A stretch of DNA of 64,000 nt, from positions 57,004 through 121,003 of the forward strand of contig DDLS01000046.1 in NCBI GenBank assembly GCA_002340255.1, read 5' to 3'. Numbering within the stretch: the first letter of the stretch is position 1; the number at the start of each line of letters is the position of its first letter. Positions 9,201 to 18,376 of this stretch are shown here, one piece after another. The notes under the pieces are model-generated. The model did no database searches, was not told the origin of the DNA, and saw only the letters and a program-made list of their open reading frames with translations. A program made the position numbers and the translations under genes. Source of the DNA: Cyanobacteria bacterium UBA2566. GTDB taxonomy: Bacteria; Cyanobacteriota; Cyanobacteriia; Cyanobacteriales; Desertifilaceae.

Positions 9201-12200
9201 ATCAATCCAATGAGTTGGTTTTAGAAGAATCAGAAGAATTAGATACATTTGAGTCTTCTTCTGAAATGATTCCAGAACCTGAAAATCAAGAAACAGAAGA
9301 TGTTTCAACCCCACAAGATAGTGATGACTTTGATTTAATGATGGGTACTGAAACATCTAGTATTGAAGAGGATTTATCTAGTTCAGACACCAGTGTGGAT
9401 GATTTCTTTAATGTATCGGATTCTAATTTATCAGCACCGTCATATTCCCTGTCAATAGATTCCGATGACTTTTTTACACCAGAGCCAATAGCTTTAGATT
9501 CTCCCTCAAAATCTAGTATTTTTGATGATGTCGATGGCAGAGTTCGAGAAGAAGAGGATTCTAGGAGTTCCTCGGAACTGGCTTCAAAGACGAGTCAATC
9601 AGAATCTCAAGAGGAATCTGATAATCAAAGTTTACTAGAAGAAGAAGAGAATCATGAATTAACTGAGGAATTGGTTAATGAAAATTTAGAGTCCATAGAT
9701 TTGGAATCTACAACCACAGAACAAATGGATCTGGATTTAGGCGAGGATTTAGATTTAGATGGGTTGAGTCTGGAGACTCAAGAGTCAGAGGCTATTAGTG
9801 AAGAAATGGATCTGGATTTGGGTGAGGATTTAGATTTAGATGGGTTGAGTCTGGAGCCTCAGGAATCGGATTTAATCAGTGACGGGATGGATCTAGACTT
9901 GGGTGACTCTTCAGATTTGGATGGGTTGAGTTTAGAGGCTCAAGAATCGGATTCAATCAGTGATGGGATGGATCTGGATTTAGGTGAGGATTTAGATTTA
10001 GATGGGTTGAGTCTGGAGACTCAAGAGTCAGAGGCTATTAGTGAAGAAATGGATCTAGATTTGGGCGACTCTTCAGATTTGGATGGGTTGAGTTTAGAGG
10101 CTCAAGAATCGGATTCAATCAGTGACGGGATGGATCTGGATTTAGGTGAGGATTTAGATTTAGATGGGTTGAGTCTGGAGACTCAAGAGTCAGAGGCTAT
10201 TAGTGAAGAAATGGATCTAGATTTAGGCGAGGATTTAGATTTAGATGGGTTGAGTTTAGAGGCTCAAGAATCGGATTCAATCAGTGATGGGATGGATCTG
10301 GATTTAGGCGAGGATTTAGATTTAGATGGGTTGAGTCTGGAGACTCAGGAATCGGATTCAATCAGTGACGGGATGGATCTGGATTTAGGTGAGGATTTAG
10401 ATTTAGATGGGTTGAGTCTAGAGGCTCAGGAATCGGATTCAATCAGTGAAGAAATGGATCTAGATTTAGGCGATTATTCAGATTTAGATGGGTTGAGTTT
10501 AGAGACTCAAGAATCGGATTCAATCAGTGACGGGATGGATCTGGATTTGGGTTTAATGATTGATAGTGATGAAGACCTGAGTCAAAATACATTGATTCAA
10601 GAAATTGATGATGTTGGATTGGGAGAACCATTAAATCCAGAACCATCAGACTTCACAGAAGATGCTGGCTTAGATCTGGATGAACCGGTGGTGGAAGAAC
10701 CCTCTGAAGGTCTGGATAGTTTAGATTTTTCCTTAGAGATAGAAGAAAATGCACCGGATGACTTGTCTACTCTGTTTTCAGATGAACCAGAGATGTTGGG
10801 AGATGAGGAAAGTCTTGACGATCTTAATGAACTAACGTTATTTGAGGAAGATTTAGGCTCGACAGATGAGACATTAGAGAGTTTGGATTTTGGTGATGAT
10901 GTAAATCCTGTAGATTCATCTTCTCGACAGTGGCAAGAGTTAGAGGCTTTTTTGGGTAAAGAACAGAAGCCGCGTGAAAACATGGAAATCTTTACCCAAT
11001 TAGAGACATTTTTAGATGAACCAGTGATTTTACCAAGTCCATCTCTACGACAAGAGGTCAGTCATACACCTGCGGAAACTCTGGAAACAACTGAAGGGGA
11101 CTTTGATGATCTAGAAGATTTGTTAGCGGATGCAGATCAGGCATTAGGGGGTCCACCAACGGCTAATGCGACGACGGCGCGATCGCCGAAAGCAGCCAAA
11201 CGAGTTGAGCAGAATATGCGGGTTCCCATCAAACAACTCGATAATCTCAGTAACTTAGTTGGGGAATTGGTCGTTAACCGTAATAGTCTAGAACAGAACC
11301 AAGAACGACTGCGTCAATGTCTAGATAACTTACTGTATTTGGTACAGCAACTGAGTGATGTAGGGGGTAAAATGCGAGATCTCTACGAGCGAAGTCTTCT
11401 AGAATCCGCCTTACTCAGTTCTCGCCATGGCCATCGTTCTGCTTTCTCCCCTGGCAATGGCTTAGGAGATTCCAATCAAAACGATGGTTGGGATCATATT
11501 GAAATGGATCGCTTCACTCCCTTCCATACCCTTTCCCAAGAAACCATCGAGCTGATTGTCCGAGTACGGGAATCTTCTTCCGACATCGAGTTTATCGTTG
11601 AAGAAAACGATCAAGTCACTCGTCAATTCCGCCAGGTCACCACCCAATTACAAGAAGGGTTAACGCGCACGCGAATGGTTCCCTTTGCACAAACGGCGGA
11701 CCGTCTACCCGGAGCAGTACGCCGCATTGCTACAGGTTTGAATAAGCAGGCAGAAATTCATATTGAAGGAAAAGATACGTTAATCGACAAAATGATTCAG
11801 GAGCAGTTATTCGATCCGATGACTCACCTGATCAATAATGCCATGACCCATGGGATTGAAACCCCCGAGAAGCGTAAGAAATTAGGTAAACCAGGGGTGG
11901 GCAAAATTACTGTTAGAGCCTTTCACCAAGGGAACCAAACGGTGATTTCAGTTTCTGATGATGGCGCAGGGATTAATACGGAGCGGGTGAAGTCCAAAGC
12001 CCTGGAAAAAGGTTTGATTACACCCAAAGAAGCAGAATCGATGTCCCGCCTGGATATCTATGATTTGCTCTTCCATCCTGGGTTCAGTACAAAGGATAAG
12101 GCAGATAATTTTGCCGGTCGAGGCGTGGGGATGGATGTGGTGCGAGTGGCACTGCGAGAAATTCGCGGGGTGATCACAACAGATTCAACAGAAGGACAAG

Positions 12201-13168
12201 GGACAACCTTTACCATTCGTCTGCCGTTAACCTTGAGTATTTCTAAAGCACTCTGTTGTATTAGTAACCATGCAAGGGTTGCCTTCCCGATGGATGGGGT
12301 GGAAGATATGTTAGATGTGCCGAAGGATCGGGTTTACGCCAATAAGGACGGTGTCCATTGCATTAAATGGCGGGATACTGAACTACCGTTCCGACCCCTA
12401 GCAGAATTGTTGCAGTATAACCGGACAATTGGCCGAGGACGGGTGTTTGGAGGTTCGGCGGACGATGACATTATCTCGATTGTGATTTTGCGCAGTGCAG
12501 GTCAGTATTTGGCGCTTCAAGTGGATCAGGTTTTAGGAGAGCAGGAAATTGTAATCAAGCAGTTAGAGGGGCCCATTCCTAAACCGGTGGGTGTCGCGGG
12601 AGCGACGGTACTGGGGGATGGTCGGATTATGCCGATCGCCGATGTGCTAGAGTTAATCGATCTATCCATGGGTCGTTCTCGACGAGATTCTCGCATGTGG
12701 GAAGAAGTGGTTCCCCCAGAACCCGAACCCATTGACAAGTCTGAGCCGACGGTGTTAATTGTCGATGATTCAATTACGGTACGCGAGCTGTTATCCATGA
12801 CATTTGTGAAGTCTGGATATCGGGTGGAACAGGCTCGGAATGGTTTAGATGCTTGGGAGAAATTACGAGCAGGTCTACCTTGTGACATGATTTTCTGTGA
12901 TATTGAGATGCCGAAACTGAATGGTTTAGAGTTGTTGGAGCGTCTCCAGGGTGATGAGGTTCTGAGGGAAATTCCCATGGCAATGCTCACCTCACGGGGT
13001 GCATCTAAGTATCAACAACATGCCGCTTCCTTGGGAGCGAAGGGCTATTTCACGAAGCCTTACTTAGAGGAAGCCCTATTAGAAGCAGCTCAACGGATGC
13101 TCAAGGGTGACAACCTCTTAGCGGAAATCTCAGAAGAACAGTCTCAGGAGACGATGGCCGGAACTTAG
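6245..13168 (+). CDS. pilL: Giant CheA-type hybrid histidine kinase with acidic tandem repeats
   Basis: 2307 residues, two to three times the usual length of a cyanobacterial CheA. Domains in order: Hpt with phospho-acceptor H51 (AAHSIKGGSAML); an acidic spacer; two families of acidic tandem repeats (about residues 532-975 and 1161-1430); dimerisation region from about 1650; HATPase with N box near 1855 (LINNAMTHGIE), DDGAGIN and GRGVGMDVV near 1958; CheW-like domain; C-terminal receiver with D2219 (FCDIEMPKLNG). It phosphorylates the CheY/PatA regulators of the operon. All catalytic motifs look intact, so the repeats seem to be an expanded linker rather than a sign of decay. A purine-rich gggggagag lies just before ATG 6245. 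Confidence 0.92.
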   Translation: MAQEQENLDRIMGYFLEEAKDNLTIIEQGLLNLGTTVQDSELMDEIYRAAHSIKGGSAMLGASSIRKTSHKLEDYFQILKERPPKISPKLESLLLQVLDGLTVLVENLEQSESEELTTRKNAEVKQSLTPCFETLDRMMQVEKNGADPQAEESTAEIAPLPSRPNSAVVERRSSNLPDPEESAKHLVFQSDVPTQLRQMLQGFKQPDTADSRQQLTQICISLTQAGENFNLSTWVDLVKLAQGAIANRDNFYADLAPVAIKELKRARDLVLAGTPDQIKPSSTLLNLQPQQSLTADPVDRELDTLLRVGRTPTEESPREENSMSDRFYNSQPPVDPPTPYSQRIGPDVGLSELNTLADLFKGETSDIELAWETEISSAPPENNWGLDSSEMDEMGDLSDFLIHEYFNDVSENINDNWELNLSKNEKSNVDSEDLEDDLKDLLEIEPTVMSNNPKKNQADELSDLFSEHPDATSTDLDELLQINLDSSEQNQSLENLDLDMLDTEETDDLALDLDLDSNWSEGEELEEFSEMNSLFEDLSLTEDLDSSSEEEDIFGLDENVESLVLDELDGNQSLENLSLTEQEDIFGLEESAESLVLDELDTNESLEDLSLTEDLDESSSAEEDIFGLEESGESLALDELDANESLENFSLMEDLNESSSEEEDIFGLEESAESLALDELDTNESLEDLSITEEEDIFDLDESAESLVLDELDTNESLEDLSLTEDLDESSSEEEDIFSLDEGGESLVLDELDTNESLEDLSLTEDLDESSSEEEDIFGLDENVESLALDELGANESLEDLSLTEDLDESSSEEEDIFGLDENVESLALDELGANEFLEDLSLTEEENIFGLDEGGESLVLDELESNESLEDLSLTEDLDESSSEEEDIFGLEESAESLALDELEGNESLEDLSLTEEEDIFGLEESSESLALDELDANESLEDLSLTEDSDSSELLELEVLEENESLEDFSPTEELDELDVLDTDQSNELVLEESEELDTFESSSEMIPEPENQETEDVSTPQDSDDFDLMMGTETSSIEEDLSSSDTSVDDFFNVSDSNLSAPSYSLSIDSDDFFTPEPIALDSPSKSSIFDDVDGRVREEEDSRSSSELASKTSQSESQEESDNQSLLEEEENHELTEELVNENLESIDLESTTTEQMDLDLGEDLDLDGLSLETQESEAISEEMDLDLGEDLDLDGLSLEPQESDLISDGMDLDLGDSSDLDGLSLEAQESDSISDGMDLDLGEDLDLDGLSLETQESEAISEEMDLDLGDSSDLDGLSLEAQESDSISDGMDLDLGEDLDLDGLSLETQESEAISEEMDLDLGEDLDLDGLSLEAQESDSISDGMDLDLGEDLDLDGLSLETQESDSISDGMDLDLGEDLDLDGLSLEAQESDSISEEMDLDLGDYSDLDGLSLETQESDSISDGMDLDLGLMIDSDEDLSQNTLIQEIDDVGLGEPLNPEPSDFTEDAGLDLDEPVVEEPSEGLDSLDFSLEIEENAPDDLSTLFSDEPEMLGDEESLDDLNELTLFEEDLGSTDETLESLDFGDDVNPVDSSSRQWQELEAFLGKEQKPRENMEIFTQLETFLDEPVILPSPSLRQEVSHTPAETLETTEGDFDDLEDLLADADQALGGPPTANATTARSPKAAKRVEQNMRVPIKQLDNLSNLVGELVVNRNSLEQNQERLRQCLDNLLYLVQQLSDVGGKMRDLYERSLLESALLSSRHGHRSAFSPGNGLGDSNQNDGWDHIEMDRFTPFHTLSQETIELIVRVRESSSDIEFIVEENDQVTRQFRQVTTQLQEGLTRTRMVPFAQTADRLPGAVRRIATGLNKQAEIHIEGKDTLIDKMIQEQLFDPMTHLINNAMTHGIETPEKRKKLGKPGVGKITVRAFHQGNQTVISVSDDGAGINTERVKSKALEKGLITPKEAESMSRLDIYDLLFHPGFSTKDKADNFAGRGVGMDVVRVALREIRGVITTDSTEGQGTTFTIRLPLTLSISKALCCISNHARVAFPMDGVEDMLDVPKDRVYANKDGVHCIKWRDTELPFRPLAELLQYNRTIGRGRVFGGSADDDIISIVILRSAGQYLALQVDQVLGEQEIVIKQLEGPIPKPVGVAGATVLGDGRIMPIADVLELIDLSMGRSRRDSRMWEEVVPPEPEPIDKSEPTVLIVDDSITVRELLSMTFVKSGYRVEQARNGLDAWEKLRAGLPCDMIFCDIEMPKLNGLELLERLQGDEVLREIPMAMLTSRGASKYQQHAASLGAKGYFTKPYLEEALLEAAQRMLKGDNLLAEISEEQSQETMAGT
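7838..9165 (+). repeat. Coding tandem repeats, family A (40/32-residue units) in CheA
   Basis: About eleven clear copies plus two degenerate ones. The consensus unit starts NESLEDLSLTED, continues through a serine-glutamate run and IFGLDE, and ends ESLALDELGA. Full units are 40 residues (120 bases); short units of 32 residues lack the DLDESSSE block. Neighbouring copies such as those from about 8504 and 8624 are nearly identical at DNA level, which points to recent duplication. Confidence 0.93.
9725..10534 (+). repeat. Coding tandem repeats, family B (ten 27-residue units) in CheA
   Basis: Ten consecutive 81-base units, each starting MDLDLG and containing DLDGLSLE followed by QES and IS. A partial eleventh begins at 10535. 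Variants alternate (GEDLDLDG versus GDSSDLDG; TQESEAISEE versus AQESDSISDG) in a higher-order pattern: copies 3, 5 and 7, and copies 4 and 6, are near-identical. This suggests amplification of two-unit blocks. Confidence 0.95.
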
Positions 13169-13268
13169 CCTAAAAGTTAACCATAGTGCAATCTGATGGG
13201 ATTCAATCTGAGATCTAAATGGGATAAGATAGGGTTGATACACAGACGGTGCAATGGGAGGCTCGACT

Positions 13269-13490
13269 ATGGCAATGATCACCATCTCCAAGCAGGCAAT
13301 TTCTAAGATGACTTCAGAAGATGTTACCCTGCTTGCGAACCGTTTGGAGAAAGATGAGTATAGTAATGCCTTTGAGGGGTTAAGGGACTGGCATCTATTG
13401 CGGGCGATCGCCTTCCAGCGTCCAGAAATGGTAGATATCGTTCAACCCTATCTCTATTTGTTAGATATGGAACCCTATGATGAAGCTTAG
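13269..13490 (+). CDS. Small conserved cyanobacterial protein after CheA
   Basis: 73 residues from ATG 13269, chosen over the in-frame ATG at 13254 because GGGAGG at 13256-13261 is well placed for it. The protein is helical and ends with a WHLLRAIAFQRPE segment followed by a tail rich in Tyr and Leu. I recognise the pattern as a small conserved cyanobacterial family without a known role. It is co-directional with the chemotaxis operon, 100 bases after cheA, and is followed by a terminator, so it is probably the last gene of that unit. No catalytic motif is visible. Confidence 0.7.
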   Translation: MAMITISKQAISKMTSEDVTLLANRLEKDEYSNAFEGLRDWHLLRAIAFQRPEMVDIVQPYLYLLDMEPYDEA

Positions 13491-13514
13491 ACTGCCATAG
13501 GATTCCCAGATTGC

Positions 13515-13556
13515 GAAGGATGTTGTGTATCATCAGATAGCCCATCCTTCTTTTTA
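13515..13556 (+). terminator. Rho-independent-type terminator of the chemotaxis unit
   Basis: GAAGGATG (13515-13522) pairs with CATCCTTC (13543-13550) and is followed directly by TTTTTATT. It lies just after the small gene that ends at 13490. Confidence 0.7.
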
Positions 13557-13683
13557 TTCATTAAGACTATTTTAAAGTATTATTGAAATATTATTAAAAT
13601 TTGTCCCAATCATCAGCCGGATTGGATCATCATTAACCCCGATCCGGAGGATTCCTCGCTTTTTTTGTTGAACTATTCGCTCT

Positions 13684-14622
13684 ATGACATCTGTAATTTT
13701 GCTGTGGTCTCTGGTTTTTATTGTTAGTTTAGCCGCGTTAATTAAATCCTCTGACTTTTTCACCGACTCAGCCGAAGTTTTAGGCTTATTTTTTCGATTG
13801 CCTTCCTTTATTGTAGGAGTATTATTATTATCCGTTGGCACCTCTCTACCCGAACTCCTCTCTTCTCTCGTTGCCGTTTTCGATAACTCCTCAGAAATTG
13901 TCTTCGGTAATGTCTTAGGATCAAATATTGCCAATATTTTTCTCATTGTTGGCGTAGCTGCCGTTTTTAGTAAAGGCTTAATCCTAGAATACGACTTAAC
14001 CAAAGTTGACTTACCTCTACTGTTAGGCTCTGCCCTACTGCTCATCCTCGCTGTAATTAATGAGCAATTTTCCCATGGTGAAGCCATTTTTTGCATCCTC
14101 GGATATATCGTTTACCTCTTCTACACCCTCAGCCATCGTACGGAAGAAGATACGGACAACCCTAATCCTCAAACCTTTCCTATTAAAGAAGCTCTGGTTT
14201 TAGTCACCAGTTGTTTTGGGTTATATTTTGGTGCAGTTTTCACCATTGAATCCGTCACCCAAATCTCAGAAGCTTTAAACATAGGCAAACATATTATCGC
14301 CGTCAGTGCCGTAGCCTTAGGAACTTCGTTACCTGAATTAATCGTCAGTTTAAATGCTGCCCGTAAAGGCAATGCAGAAATGGCATTAGGAAATGTAGTT
14401 GGCTCTAATATTTTTAATTCGTTGGTGGTGATGGGTATTCCAGGATTAATTGCGGAATTGGAAATTAACCACGATTTACTGATTATTGGATTACCTTTTT
14501 TTGCTGCCGGAACGCTTTTATTTTATACGGTTACCCAAGATAAACATATTACCCAATGGGAAGGATTATTATTTTTTGTCTTTTATGGGTTATTTATCGC
14601 TAAGTTCTTTGATTTGGTTTGA
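13684..14622 (+). CDS. Ca2+/cation antiporter family (YrbG-like) membrane protein
   Basis: 312 residues, about ten membrane helices. It has the two inverted alpha-repeats of the CaCA superfamily: GTSLPELLSS with GNVLGSNIANIF in the first half, and GTSLPELIVS with GNVVGSNIFN in the second. These hold the ion-binding acidic residues. Length and layout match bacterial K+-dependent or K+-independent Na+(H+)/Ca2+ exchangers of the YrbG type. It acts in the plasma membrane exporting Ca2+ or a similar cation; the ion is inferred from family. The gene overlaps the convergent gene on the other strand by 40 bases at its 3' end. No strong ribosome binding site precedes ATG 13684. Confidence 0.88.
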   Translation: MTSVILLWSLVFIVSLAALIKSSDFFTDSAEVLGLFFRLPSFIVGVLLLSVGTSLPELLSSLVAVFDNSSEIVFGNVLGSNIANIFLIVGVAAVFSKGLILEYDLTKVDLPLLLGSALLLILAVINEQFSHGEAIFCILGYIVYLFYTLSHRTEEDTDNPNPQTFPIKEALVLVTSCFGLYFGAVFTIESVTQISEALNIGKHIIAVSAVALGTSLPELIVSLNAARKGNAEMALGNVVGSNIFNSLVVMGIPGLIAELEINHDLLIIGLPFFAAGTLLFYTVTQDKHITQWEGLLFFVFYGLFIAKFFDLV

Positions 14623-15944
14623 GCTGTTGGAGCGCTTTCCTCTGCTTGCAAGGTTTGCGCAATACGGTTAGCGATAAATTGGGAAAAGATCTGATTGCCG
14701 AGAAGATTATAATGGCAGCAATCATCGCTATATACGGGTTGAGATTCAGCATCAAAAACCGTTGCTGCATTAAAAAAATTCACCTGATTGTTTTGTAATT
14801 GGGTAAGAGCTGCCATTAATACGGGGTAACCTTGTTGCACTCCTTGGGCATAAATTTGTTCGGGATTAATTGCTTGTTGTTGTTCTTGAGGCGTAAACTG
14901 GCGTTGAGTGGGATAATATTGATTCGGTTGTAAGAAATGGAAGTATAGTCCATTTTGACTGGCTAGGGTTTGATGCATTAAAATCGAGCTATTGAGCCAG
15001 GTTTGGGCAATTTTAGGATAGAGTGTTTCAGCCGTAGTATCTGGATCGGGAGGATTGAGATAAAATAGGCTAAAGGCATTAGAGGTGGGAGCTAAGACAA
15101 CGGTTTCTGATGTCTTCTGTTCCTGTTTGCTTAAAAACTGTTGATAGTCTCGACGTAGCAGTTGATAATGGAATTGTTGGCTAATATAATAGAGGGCAAA
15201 CCAACAGGACTGTTGTCGATTTTGGATTTTGCGAAGGGTAGCGTTATATTCACGGGTTTTAATTGCTATTTCTAGATCTTTAGCAGAGAATTGATGGTTT
15301 CCCAGATTAACTAATGCTTTCATCAAGGAACCATTGGGTAAGGATAAATGAACATTTTCGGGATAATTAAGGCTCGATAAAGCGACTTCATTAAATCCAT
15401 CAATATTAATCACCATATCGAAGCGTTGCCTCAGGGATAAGAAATAGTTAAAAACTAAGAGTTGCTGGGGTTGTTTATAGCCTCCTTGGGCAAAATTTAG
15501 GACAATGATTTCTTTATCGGCAAATTGAGGGAGTTGCTGGAGAGTATTGGTGATAATTTGATACTGTGCTTCCGTGTTGGCGATCGCCAGCGCCACCGAT
15601 CCGCCAAAAATGCCAATGATGTACTGGCGATCGTTCTCTTTCACCACAGGATAATCCCTTAGCGAACCAAATTGATAATTATTAATGGTCGGCTCTTCTG
15701 GCTTAAAATCAGTATAGCCAAAATAAGGATGTAGTCTCAAGAGTAAACTTTCATCTAAATCTACTCCAGTATTCTCCGTTTCATGAACTGCCCCATAGGT
15801 TTGTTTTGATGCTGGGGAGCGAGTATAAAATAGTTGCTGCATTTTCAGTCCATAAAACCCTAAGGAGAACAGTTCTAAGGACAGCAAAACACTGCCCATA
15901 TTAATTAAGATGACTTTAATCCATTTTGGCTCAAACTTAAGCAT
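14583..15944 (-). CDS. SGNH-hydrolase-like membrane-anchored protein, copy 2
   Basis: 453 residues: one N-terminal membrane helix (about 12-32), then a globular domain outside the membrane. Motifs include GIFGGSVALA (a GDSL-like block I with Gly-Gly-Ser), LNFAQGGYKQPQQL, VINIDGFNEVA, and a C-terminal DDCCHYN with an Asp and a His in the place of the SGNH block V dyad. It is a clear paralogue of the next gene, only 2 bases away (15947-17299), a tandem duplication. A role in acylation or deacylation of an envelope polysaccharide is plausible for this fold but not shown. The 3' end overlaps the convergent antiporter gene. Confidence 0.75.
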   Translation of the reverse strand: MLKFEPKWIKVILINMGSVLLSLELFSLGFYGLKMQQLFYTRSPASKQTYGAVHETENTGVDLDESLLLRLHPYFGYTDFKPEEPTINNYQFGSLRDYPVVKENDRQYIIGIFGGSVALAIANTEAQYQIITNTLQQLPQFADKEIIVLNFAQGGYKQPQQLLVFNYFLSLRQRFDMVINIDGFNEVALSSLNYPENVHLSLPNGSLMKALVNLGNHQFSAKDLEIAIKTREYNATLRKIQNRQQSCWFALYYISQQFHYQLLRRDYQQFLSKQEQKTSETVVLAPTSNAFSLFYLNPPDPDTTAETLYPKIAQTWLNSSILMHQTLASQNGLYFHFLQPNQYYPTQRQFTPQEQQQAINPEQIYAQGVQQGYPVLMAALTQLQNNQVNFFNAATVFDAESQPVYSDDCCHYNLLGNQIFSQFIANRIAQTLQAEESAPTAQTKSKNLAINNP

Positions 15945-15946
15945 GA

Positions 15947-17299
15947 TTACTGAAGATTCGGTGGACTGAAGGTAAGCGCAATTTGACTGGCGACAAAATT
16001 GGCAAAAATATTTCTTCCGGTTTGATTATAATGGCAACAGGTATCAATATAAACCGTATTTGGCTCTCGATCAAAAGCCGTAATTCCACTAAAAAAATAA
16101 ATCCCATTATCTAATAACTCTTGACTGGCTTGGAGGAGATAGGGATAACCCAATTGTACGCCATCAAGATAAGGATTACGGGTATTATTCTCTGGTGAAA
16201 ATTGCTGTTGTTCTTCAGCACTAAACTGGCGCTCTGTGGGATAATATTGATTGGGCTGTAGAATATGAAAATAAGGAATATTTCGGGCTTGAAGAACGGA
16301 AGACATAGCTAAAGAAGACTGTATCCAAATCTGGGCCATGCTTTCGTAATCGCTTTCTGTGCCTTGGCTTTCCCAGGGTTGGAGATAAATTAACGATTCA
16401 TCTGGAGTGGCAGATTTTTTACGTTTATCGTCAAAGTCTTCTAGGCGATCGTAATAGTTCTGGATTAAAACAGTTGAGCGTATCTGTTCCCAGAAGTAGC
16501 ATAACGCTAACACACACTCTTGTTGCCCTTGCAAGCTATTTTTGAGTTTTTCCTTAATTCCAATCACCTCTAGCATGATTTTCATTTGTTCTGTAGAGAG
16601 GTTATTATTGGCTAACTGGACTAGGGGCATGACTTGCAGAGCGCTCGGCATGGAGGGTGCAATTTCTTTCTCGATATTATTGTTGGCGATCGCAACTTCA
16701 TTAAACCCATCAATGTTGATGGCTAAATCCAGCTCTTGCCCTTGGGACAAAAAATAATTCAGCGCCAGGAGTTGTTGCGGTTGCTTGTATCCCCCTTGGG
16801 AAAAATTTAAGAGGACAATTTCCTTATTAGCAAATTCGGGTAAATTGTTCAGGGTTCGGGCAAGGGTAGGATTTTCAATTTCATTCATGTAATAGAATGT
16901 GGCAACAGAGCCGCCAAAAATGCCCACCAGCACCTGATTAGGATTTTGCCGAATGTAGGGATAATTCAGTTGAGAAACTAAACCATAATTGTTGGCATTA
17001 AAAACGGACTGAAATTCAAATCCTCCAAAGCCTGTACCCGGTTTAGCAATATAGCCCAAAAAGGGATGTAAAATTTCGGTGATATTCTCTTCTAAGCGAA
17101 TCCCCTGTTGATCGAGGTTGATAGGATTGTCTTCTGAGTTGTCTGAATTATCCGGCGATCGCCCATAATAGAGTTGCTGATGTTGAGCTGCATAAAAGCC
17201 TAAACACACTCCCTCTAGCAAGAGGAACATCAAAACCAGATTGATGCCTAGAATTTTAATTACGTTGCCCAGAGGAGGCAATTTTTTCAGTCCCTTCAT
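15947..17299 (-). CDS. SGNH-hydrolase-like membrane-anchored protein, copy 1
   Basis: 450 residues, with one N-terminal membrane helix (about 12-34). It shares the motif series of its downstream paralogue: GIFGGSVAT, LLNFSQGGYKQPQQLL, AINIDGFNEVAI, ILQPNQYYPTERQF and DTCCHYNQTG near the end. The shared Cys-Cys-His motif and the QPNQYYPT segment suggest a distinct cyanobacterial subfamily. As in its paralogue, an acyl-ester hydrolase or transferase role is inferred only from the SGNH-like motif order. The two genes almost touch, so they are probably cotranscribed and may be translationally coupled. Confidence 0.75.
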   Translation of the reverse strand: MKGLKKLPPLGNVIKILGINLVLMFLLLEGVCLGFYAAQHQQLYYGRSPDNSDNSEDNPINLDQQGIRLEENITEILHPFLGYIAKPGTGFGGFEFQSVFNANNYGLVSQLNYPYIRQNPNQVLVGIFGGSVATFYYMNEIENPTLARTLNNLPEFANKEIVLLNFSQGGYKQPQQLLALNYFLSQGQELDLAINIDGFNEVAIANNNIEKEIAPSMPSALQVMPLVQLANNNLSTEQMKIMLEVIGIKEKLKNSLQGQQECVLALCYFWEQIRSTVLIQNYYDRLEDFDDKRKKSATPDESLIYLQPWESQGTESDYESMAQIWIQSSLAMSSVLQARNIPYFHILQPNQYYPTERQFSAEEQQQFSPENNTRNPYLDGVQLGYPYLLQASQELLDNGIYFFSGITAFDREPNTVYIDTCCHYNQTGRNIFANFVASQIALTFSPPNLQ

Positions 17300-17458
17300 C
17301 GATCAACTATCATGAACCTTGTTTGAGAGATAGCTTCCCTGGGGTCGCCACGACAATATTTTATCTTTCAACGTTATAGTATAGTGGAGTGCCCCAATAT
17401 TTGGATCGAAGTCAATCCTCATCAGACATAATGTCGGGGTATTTCCATAACCGATTTT

Positions 17459-18337
17459 CTACTGCGAAGCGCTCTCCCCTCGATAAATCGCATCAGCAAC
17501 TCGACACACCTCTACCATCTGCGGTAGATCGTGAACTCTCACCATATCTGCACCTCCAGAAATGGCTGCACAACAAGCGGCGGCTGTACCCCAAACCCGT
17601 TTTTTCGGGTCAGGTTCGTTTAAAATATGACCGATAAAACTCTTGCGAGATGCACCAATTAACACCGGATAACCCAGTTCTCGCAGTCCGGGAATCTGGC
17701 GCAAAATCTGTACATTTTGGTCGTAGGTTTTGGCGAAGCCAATCCCCGGATCGATGATTATTTCCTTAATTCCTGCCTTTAGAGCCTTCTGAATTTTCTC
17801 CCCTAAAACTCCAACAATTTCGCCCATTAAATCTTCATAGTTGGTCAACTGTTGCATCGTTTCTGGAGTCCCCCGCATATGCATTAAGATGATCGGGACT
17901 CTCAGGTGAGCGACTGTCGCCAACATTTGGCTATCGAAATCTCCGCCTGAAATATCATTCACCCAGTCTGCACCTGCCTCTACCGCAGCCTGAGCGACTT
18001 CGGAGCGCGTCGTATCAATAGAAACGGGAATAGTGCCATAGGGTTCCGGTAAATTTCGCAAGCCTTCAATGACTGGGATCGCCCGATTCAACTCCTCATC
18101 GAGGGAAATTTGAGGACTACCAGGGCGGGTGGATTGTCCACCAATATCGACCACATCTACTCCACGATCGACTAAATATTGGCTGTGGGCGATCGCCGTT
18201 TCTAAACGATTAAACTGCCCTCCATCACTAAAACTATCTGGCGTAACATTCAACACTCCCATAATATAGGTTTTCATCCCCCAATCAAAGGAGCGTCCAC
18301 GCACTATCCAAGCCATAATCTTTTTGTCCTGAGCCAA
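17459..18337 (-). CDS. folP: Dihydropteroate synthase
   Basis: 292 residues. It condenses 6-hydroxymethyl-dihydropterin diphosphate with p-aminobenzoate in folate synthesis, in the cytoplasm. Signature motifs: GVLNVTPDSFSDGG near the N-terminus, GGQSTRPG, the PVSIDTTRS strand, ADWVNDISGG, PGIGFAKT and the C-terminal RVHD. All are intact and the length is normal. MAW at 18316 is an alternative start. The gene lies downstream of tpiA on the same strand, separated by 154 bases that include a small GC-rich hairpin. Confidence 0.95.
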   Translation of the reverse strand: MAQDKKIMAWIVRGRSFDWGMKTYIMGVLNVTPDSFSDGGQFNRLETAIAHSQYLVDRGVDVVDIGGQSTRPGSPQISLDEELNRAIPVIEGLRNLPEPYGTIPVSIDTTRSEVAQAAVEAGADWVNDISGGDFDSQMLATVAHLRVPIILMHMRGTPETMQQLTNYEDLMGEIVGVLGEKIQKALKAGIKEIIIDPGIGFAKTYDQNVQILRQIPGLRELGYPVLIGASRKSFIGHILNEPDPKKRVWGTAAACCAAISGGADMVRVHDLPQMVEVCRVADAIYRGESASQ

Positions 18338-18376
18338 CCTAACGTTTTATAGCATTTTTTATAAAGCGACGCTTAA

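Noticed and set aside
7838..10534. CRISPR-like array
   Set aside because: The repeats are direct, coding, without spacers, and in frame with CheA.
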